NCBI GenBank assembly: GCA_001600695.1
Contig: BCKQ01000007.1
Location: 120,332-184,331, forward strand
Source: Ascoidea asiatica
Lineage: Eukaryota > Ascomycota > Saccharomycetes > Ascoideales > Ascoideaceae
DNA: 64,000 nucleotides
Direction: 5' to 3'
This document shows positions 57,492 through 64,000 of this stretch, piece by piece. Positions within the stretch are counted from its first letter, which is position 1; every line of letters begins with the position of its first letter. The notes beneath the pieces were generated by a model. It saw only the letters and a list, made by a program, of their open reading frames with translations, did not search any database and was not told the origin of the DNA. The translations under genes were made by a program, and so were the position numbers.

Positions 57492-57778
57492 TTAAGATCT
57501 TAGATAACGAACAGCCATAATTAAACAACAAACAGCAACATATGGACTTAATCTTTCACCAATTCTTGCAAATTTCCAAAATATACCAAGTATTCCAGTT
57601 TTATTTCTATCTAATAAAGCTGGCCAAATTGAGTGAATATAAGTTGAAGTACAAATTAATAATAAAATTACTTGTAATAAAGCTTGAAAATTAAATAGTG
57701 CAGACTATTTATTTTTGTTAGAATTTATTCAATAGATTGAATTGAAATGAATTGAATTTACAAGAAGTAACATACCAT
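57492..57778 (-). CDS. KSH1: Kish family small secretory-pathway membrane protein (spliced)
   Basis: Two exons: 57778-57776 (just the ATG) and 57704-57492, with a 71-nt intron at 57775-57705. The donor is GTATGT, the branch site TTCTAAC and the acceptor ATAG. Splicing gives 71 residues beginning [20 protein letters not shown], with [20 protein letters not shown] and [20 protein letters not shown] following. This is a full-length match to S. cerevisiae Ksh1 (72 residues) and animal TMEM167A/Kish. It has an N-terminal and a C-terminal membrane helix. Ksh1 is an essential protein of the early secretory pathway. Without the intron the second exon has no start codon, so an ORF search misses this gene. 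In S. cerevisiae KSH1 neighbours SSN8, which lies 31 kb away here. Confidence 0.95.
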
Positions 57779-58503
57779 TATTATTTCATTATTATAATAA
57801 TTATTACAGTTATTGATAGTATTAAATTATTATTCAAATTATTAATATTTATTTATCTTTAATCTATCATTTTGATTTATCTTCATTCATTATCACAGAC
57901 AGCTTTATCTCTAACTGTTACATTTACAATTACAGTAAAATACTAAAGATTACGTAAGGTATTATGTATGGTTACCCTACTTTAAACATAAAGGATAAAT
58001 TCTAGCTGCAAAACCAAATTTTTATTTTTAAAAGGTGCATTTTAATCAAGAGCAAAAGATAATCAATCAAAAGTAGCTAAGAACAATTCAGAAAAAAAAA
58101 ATTGAAATCTACAAGAATAAACAATAACTTTAATGAAAAGCGAAAGGATTTATATTAAAAATTGAAAAATCTAATAATAAATTAAAAAAAGAGTTTATAA
58201 GAGTTCGTTTGAATAAGGACAGAACATAAGAGCAAAATTAAATAAATAAATTTAAAAAATTTGAAATTTTAAAAATTTAAATAATAAATATTAAAGATAA
58301 GTGAGAAAAATTTAATTGAATTTGAAAAATTGAATTAAAATTCTTGAAACGAATATATTAAAAGAATTAAAATTAACAATAGGATGTTATTATTATTATT
58401 ATTGGAATTGAAATTTCATAGAACAAGTTTAAAATATTAATTTATTAAAGTAATAAAATAAATTGATAAAATATTAAAATACTAAAGATAATGAATATTA
58501 AAC
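57779..58503. other. KSH1 upstream region
   Basis: 725 bp of AT-rich sequence between two genes on the same (minus) strand. A short mixed-composition block at 57890-57990 may be the KSH1 promoter. Nothing gene-like was seen. Confidence 0.5.
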
Positions 58504-58674
58504 TTATAATAATAAAGCGACACCAGCAGCAGCGGCAACACCTAATAAACCAACTTGGACGTTAGAAGCACCAGAATCAGTAGCGGTGGTGGTGTTAGAA
58601 GCATTTGAAACATTTGCAGCTTGAGCAGAAGCAATGATGGCTAATGAGGAAACAAAGACAGTAGAGAATTGCAT
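58504..58674 (-). CDS. Very small GPI-anchored cell-wall protein
   Basis: A complete 56-codon frame. It begins with a signal peptide MQFSTVFVSSLAIIASAQA (1-19), followed by a short Asn/Ser/Thr-rich segment with two N-glycosylation sequons in NVSNASNTTT. A small-residue cleavage region (SGASNV) leads into a hydrophobic GPI-attachment tail ending GVAAAAGVALLL. The start and end resemble yeast wall mannoprotein Ccw12, but the central repeat region is missing. Codons are strongly biased to GCT, TCT, ACC and GTC, unlike most genes here, which suggests very high expression. A broad G+C-richer upstream region (59.0-59.8 kb) supports a strong promoter. It could be a minimal structural wall protein; no exact orthologue is recognised. 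Confidence 0.8.
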   Translation of the reverse strand: MQFSTVFVSSLAIIASAQAANVSNASNTTTATDSGASNVQVGLLGVAAAAGVALLL

Positions 58675-61600
58675 TTTGATTGATTAATTTGATTATTTGA
58701 ATATTAGATTAGTTATTATGTAAATTAACGGATGAGATAAATTCTTTGAGATATAGTCTTTGAATAGTGATATTAAAGGAAGAAGAAACGATTAGAAATT
58801 AAGGGAAAACAGTTGTAATAAATATTTTTGTGAAAAACAAACGAGAGGTTCACATTTTTATTCTGATAAAAATTTTTTATCTCAAAAGTGTCAATTTTTC
58901 AAAATGAAAGTAAGCTAAGCTGGTGAATGACAGTGCAGCATTTCAATAGTGTAGCAGTTAAAAATAACATATTCAGAATATTCAGTGTTACTTCACCACC
59001 CAAGATAAAACATACTCTAAAACAAAAAAAGTAAAGCTTAAACGTATCACAACAGGAAATTCCGGTAATCGGCACTGGCATTCCAGATTATTCCAGGAGG
59101 TTCTTTGCGTGCTCTTTGAATGTGGTGCAAGAAGTAATTAGCAGCATTAGTAACATCACTTATCTACTGACGAGACCATGGCCTTGGGTAAACAGAACAG
59201 TTCGCAGTGACTCTCCAATCTACAGGCAAAAAATACCCTCTAAATATAGAATAGATGGCTATAATTTTCAGACAGTAAACAAATACATTCAAAAACTAAA
59301 TCCACTACACATAGCACTCAGGTCCCTTAGAAATAGGAGGTATGACTAATATGTGACCAATAATACTCTCAATGAGGAAATACACATTACACAATTTCCT
59401 TGTTAAGTCTTTACGGACGTACTATTGCGCGACAAAAGTGCACTGAACTTGTTACGGACACTACATTTTAAGTGCCTAACATATTTCCTCCGTTTGCATT
59501 TTCTTCAGTGGGGCGATCCACTATTTTAAGGTGTTTGTATGCATAATAGTGCATTTGTTTTTTCAAAAAGCAATGTTTTCTCTCGAATAGAGGCTTAAAG
59601 TAAACAAACCACACATTTTTCTTCAGAATCGTTGCCATAAAAAAACACGTAGACTTGGTCTCAAAAGGGAACCCAAATGAGTGATTTAGGACAACTTTTT
59701 GGGCGGCGTTATTGGTAATATTTACTACTATTGCACGGATCGTGTTTTTAGTGCACTCCGTCCGACATTCCGTAAGTTAGAAACTTCCCTCATAAACACG
59801 CTTTTCAAAATTCTTTCTGTGCAATGAACAGGAATTAATTTATAATAATCAGGCAGCATTACCCTGCTTGTTGGATGAAGTCGGAAGTGGTTTTTTTACA
59901 ATGTAAATAACATGATCAAACCTTATCTTTTAATTTATTTTATTCCTAAAGAGGAAACCTCGGTTATTTAGCTTTGGATTTGCCTCAAGTCACGCCATTC
60001 GAATTACTGAATATACAAAAATTACTCAAAACTGAGGTAATAATCCTAATAGGGAATAGATATTATCTTTATTTGACTAAAATATCAAGCAACAATTAAT
60101 ATTCAATTCTCTTACTAGCAATAATCAGACAATCAATGAACATTCGATTGACAATTTTAATAGCAATATAGTTTTTCAATACTCTTATAAAACAAGTGAT
60201 TTAATTAATCAATTCTCTTTTAAAACGATTCACAAAAATCTAAATTTTATTCGAACTTAATATCTAAACTTTTCAATTTCAATAATCTTAAATTTAAGTT
60301 CATATTTAATTCAATTAAAAGTTGACATTCTTATCTCAATCAACTTTTTGAAAAATTCAAAACTTCTTAAACAATGCCATTGTTATCAATTGTAACTAAA
60401 AAACAATAACAATAAGATTTCGAATTTTTAGATCATCAATCATTTTCTCATAAATATCTTGCAAATCATTTCGAAATCAAATCTAGCTTTATTTGAGATT
60501 TATCTTATCTCATTTATTATGTTTTTCATTCAGGTACAAAATCTTTAAAATACTTTAATCAATTTATCTTGAAATTATCTTCATGGAAATAACTCTCAAA
60601 AAATAAATTCCTTTCATATTTCATGCAATATTGTATTCATATTAATGTATTGAAACATTTTCAATGTCATTGTTTTTCGAGAATGATACTGTATTTTTCA
60701 ATAAATTTAATTGAAATCAGGCTTATCGTTTTACAACTGAAGAAATGCAAAATGAAATAAAAAAAGCAAATTCGAAAGAACTATTATTCCATTATTTTGT
60801 AGATATATAAATACTGCAAAATCTCTGCTCTTTTTCCTTCTTTTCTTAATTCTTGTCTTCTAAATTTAAATTAAATATATTATCCTTTATCCATATATTA
60901 TTACTATTCAATCCCATTCAAATTTATTAAAACTTTTACAAATTCTCCAATACTTATTCAATATCACTGGAAATAATTCAAATCGATTCAAATTGTTTGA
61001 AATTCACTAAGCTTTATCAGAGTTCATTAAATTCTACTCAAATTTATATTAATTCCTGCTTTTTTTTTCTTAATATTGCTATATTAAGATTTAAAAAACA
61101 TATTCTTTGCAAATATATACTATGAAAATTTTCAGTTATTGCCTTTTCAGCATTATTTCCTTTGCCTCGAAATTTTAATATAATATGAATTTTAGATTAC
61201 AAATTATAAGTCCTGAATAATTGATTTTTATTTATAATTGTATTTTTTTACTTTTGATTTGGAATAGGAAATTATGGTGGAATGAATTGGATTTTAAAAG
61301 AGGTAAAATTATACAAATTACTTACTAATTTTGAAAAAAAAATGAGAGAAGTTTACTTTTTGAAAAATAAATTATATAAAATCCAAACAACAACAAATCA
61401 TTAATTTATTTTTGCTGAAATTTTTCTTAATTGAAGATTTTTTTTTGTTGAAAATTTCTTTTCAACTTTTAACAAATGCAAAAAGATCAAAATTTCTTTT
61501 CAACTCAAAAAGATCATGTTTCAACACAAAAATCTTTTTTTAGTATATTTTTCTTATTCGGATTGTTTTGAATCTGTAGTAGGTTAGTTCAAAACATTTT

Positions 61601-63330
61601 TTGATATTCTTTAAACCATTTATTTTGATATTTCATCTGGCTTTGCATCTAGTTTATGATCAAATTTCAGTTTCAAATTTCATTAAACCTGAATTTTTTT
61701 TCTCGATAGCTTTTTACTCCTGAAAATTGAGATTCAAAATTAAAAAATTCATGGCGAATCAATATTAGTTGAATTTTAGAAGCGAGGAAGAATTGAAAGA
61801 AAAAATTAAAATCATTAATTAAGCTTGGATAGAATCTTAAGAAATTTTCAAAAGTTAAATCAAGCGCTAAAATATATTCCTACAATTTTGATTCTATTTC
61901 ATCATACTAATTTCTTGATCATGAAAATCATAAGCCAAATACGCCCTCGTATTTCTAAAACCCCTGCTATGCAATTCTTGGACGTGAATAATTTTCAACG
62001 GCTTTAATTTGATAAATACGGTAAACCTTAACGTAATTTGTAACATTTATGCAAGTTTATGCTGGTTAAATAGCAAGTACAAGCATAATAATTTTGGTTA
62101 AAAATTTCTCAACCAAAAAACTTACGCTCGGCTCGGGATTTTTTATAACTTTACCAAACTTTTTCAACATTTAAAGAAGTTTACCAAACTTTACATCGGA
62201 TTTTCACCCTCAACCAAAAATTAAAATGGCACTTTTTGGTTATGTAAACCCAATTTACGTGTATTAATGTATACCCAGAATTAAATTGCACGTAAAATAA
62301 CAGGTTGAGGGAATCTCAAGTATCTAGTACATCTGGCTTAGAATATTTTTAGAGCAAGTGATGGAAAGATTTACCTCTTGGATTCGTACTTTAAAGTATT
62401 TAGGTAGTTTGAATTTATATTTATCCTTTAAAAATTGAAACCATTCTCTTTTTGGAAAAATATATTTCAAAACTAGAAGTCTGAGCGTAATCAAAACTCA
62501 AAAATCAAAAGAACTGATGTCCATACATTAGTTAACTTAAGTTAATTTACGTTACTTCTAGTAATAATTAGATGAAAATAATTTAGGTTGTTGGAGTAGC
62601 AAAGTTATTGAAAATTTATTTACCATAGGCAATGAAAAAATAAAAAGTACTGATACTTTCTGATTTTCACTACTTTTGTAACAACATAAGGTTGATAGCC
62701 TTAGCGAAAAAACTAAAGAAAAACTAAAACCCTTCTAAAAGTGCAAAATTAGGTCGGATAATTTTACTTAATAATAATTTATTCCAAATTGTTAAAAATA
62801 GAATATGGATGAGCTTTTTTTCCAATAGTTTTTAACTGCTGTAAATCGTATACTACTAATATTATGTTATTATTTATCCTTCTTCATATTATTAATTGAT
62901 TTATCCATTAAAAGTTTCAAAGAAATTGTATTTGGATACAGTGTATTAAAAATGATATTTTCTAAAATTAAGACGTCTTTTTTTTCGAAAAAGCTTTATA
63001 TAAATGAAAGAATTCCTTTGAAGATAATGAAATTTAAATCAATTTAATCAATAATTTTCTTTATTCTTAATCCCAATAAGATCCTTTGTCCCTCCAAAAC
63101 TATTTTATCCGAAATTGGCATAATATAATAATACTTATCAAATTCATTCATTCAGCCTTTTTTATTATTAAAATAGAAGAATTGGCTATCAATTAAAAAT
63201 ATAAGTCATTTCTTATAATATTCATTCTCTCTTTAATTTAATCTCCATAAATATTATTATTATTATTATTCAAAAATTGTTTCAAACTGCTTTTTAACTG
63301 GATTATTTCAAAACTTTTCTCAAATAAAAA
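58675..63330. promoter_or_regulatory. 4.7-kb divergent intergenic region with G+C island
   Basis: This lies between two divergent genes for secreted wall-type proteins. A prominent G+C-richer island occupies about 59040-59870 (words such as GGAAATTCCGGTAATCGGCAC, TTACGGACGTACTATTGCGCG, GTGCACTCCGTCCGACATTCC). A 77-codon frame at 59116-59349 crosses it without recognisable protein features. A second mixed block at about 62020-62330 contains the inverted words CCCTCAACC and GGTTGAGGG about 90 bp apart. The rest is AT-rich. Long upstream regions are typical of tightly regulated yeast adhesin and wall genes. Confidence 0.45.
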
Positions 63331-64000
63331 ATGATATCCAAGACAATTGCATATGCAGTTCTATCAATAGCTGGAACTGTAATTGCTAAGAGTGTTGATT
63401 GTGGATGCTCAGACTCTACTCAAACATTTTCTTCTACAAATAATTATGGCCCTTCAGGTTGTTCTCTTAATTACTATGTTACTTATAAAGATGGTTCATA
63501 TGGTTTAAATTATTACTTTAAAACAGAAGACTCATCCAAGGTTAATAAGGTTTCTTTTCAAAAATCAGATAAATATTCCAGTTCTGGAAGTAAAAACACC
63601 TGGTGTGATGGGTTTTCATATGAATATACTTCAGATAATCTTGATGATATTTGCAACCATGACTTAGAATTTGAATATACTTATTCTAGCTGTGGTTCTG
63701 TAAAATATAGTACCAACTGTAATGGTGCTGAAAATTGTAATGATATTGAAACTCCATCTTCTTCCGACCTTAGCTCATGTACTAAATCCTATGTATTACC
63801 CTCCGCTTCTTTTGCCAAAACCAGTAGCTGTGCTAAATCAGGTAAAACTACTGCCAACAAAGTTACAACCACCTCCAAATCCAAAAAAACCACAGAAGCA
63901 TCTGTTTCTGCTACTGCATCAGCTACTGTTAGCTCCGTTTGTTCTCAAGCCGTTCAATCCTTTACTTCCACATCCAATTCAGGACCAGATTGCGAAATTT
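63331..64000 (+). CDS. Secreted Cys- and Ser/Thr-rich protein (partial, 3' end missing)
   Basis: An ATG at 63331 opens a frame that runs to the window edge (223 codons). The signal peptide is MISKTIAYAVLSIAGTVIA (1-19), followed by a cysteine-containing domain (about 20-165) with Asn, Ser, Tyr and Gly enrichment (DCGCSDSTQTF, YVTYKDGSYGLNYYFKTED, KNTWCDGFSYEYTS, CNHDLEFEYTYSSCGS). A Ser/Thr/Lys-rich linker begins at about 170, typical of O-mannosylated yeast wall proteins, and further cysteines follow near the edge. I do not recognise the domain. It is probably a cell-wall or secreted protein, and whether it ends in a GPI signal is beyond the window. Richer codon use than most neighbours (TCC, ACC, GCC) suggests good expression. 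Confidence 0.8.
   Translation, partial: MISKTIAYAVLSIAGTVIAKSVDCGCSDSTQTFSSTNNYGPSGCSLNYYVTYKDGSYGLNYYFKTEDSSKVNKVSFQKSDKYSSSGSKNTWCDGFSYEYTSDNLDDICNHDLEFEYTYSSCGSVKYSTNCNGAENCNDIETPSSSDLSSCTKSYVLPSASFAKTSSCAKSGKTTANKVTTTSKSKKTTEASVSATASATVSSVCSQAVQSFTSTSNSGPDCEI

Noticed and set aside
59116-59349. 77-codon Arg-rich plus ORF
   Set aside because: Within the upstream island of the small wall-protein gene; no recognisable features.

Overview
The window is nuclear DNA from a budding yeast (Saccharomycotina). Support comes from the strong AT bias, yeast-type gene families (Avt6, Ssn8, Yrb1, Rer2, Siw14, Ksh1, an Ypl162c-type STIMATE protein), a divergent H3/H4 pair, very asparagine-rich proteins, and introns with GTATGT donors and TTCTAAC branch sites. 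CTG codons fall at conserved hydrophobic positions, so CTG most likely reads as leucine. I cannot name the species.

Layout. 1-24.5 kb is gene-poor: the start of an acidic, Asn-rich protein (minus), a 50-residue ORF at 4.6 kb, an Avt6-type vacuolar amino-acid transporter at 11.3 kb, then about 11.8 kb with no convincing complete gene. 24.5-37.1 kb is denser: an unknown 183-aa protein, cyclin C (SSN8), Ran-binding protein YRB1, cis-prenyltransferase RER2, an Asn/Ser-rich protein with an Edc1-type decapping-activator motif, a bacterial-type DIP1984/septicolysin protein, and an unknown membrane-anchored protein. At 37.4-39.6 kb sits a 2.2-kb transposon with perfect 39-bp terminal inverted repeats and a 9-bp target duplication, hallmarks of a Mutator-like element. 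It holds only a broken reading frame, and every ambiguous base (N) I saw. 40.9-54.8 kb carries the STIMATE protein, spliced PST2, an intron-containing tRNA-Lys(UUU), an MFS transporter, a mitochondrial RNase II-family protein with an eroded catalytic domain, and SIW14. 55.7-64 kb carries divergent H3 and H4, spliced KSH1 whose first coding exon is just the ATG, a 56-residue GPI-type wall protein, and the start of a cysteine-containing secreted protein.

The genes are mostly unrelated housekeeping functions, each with its own promoter; there is no operon-like system. SIW14-H3-H4-KSH1, with SSN8 elsewhere in the window, recalls the S. cerevisiae chromosome XIV region. Upstream and divergent intergenic spaces contain G+C-richer islands, while convergent spaces do not. 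Similar islands inside the two gene deserts may mark promoters of transcripts not visible as ORFs.
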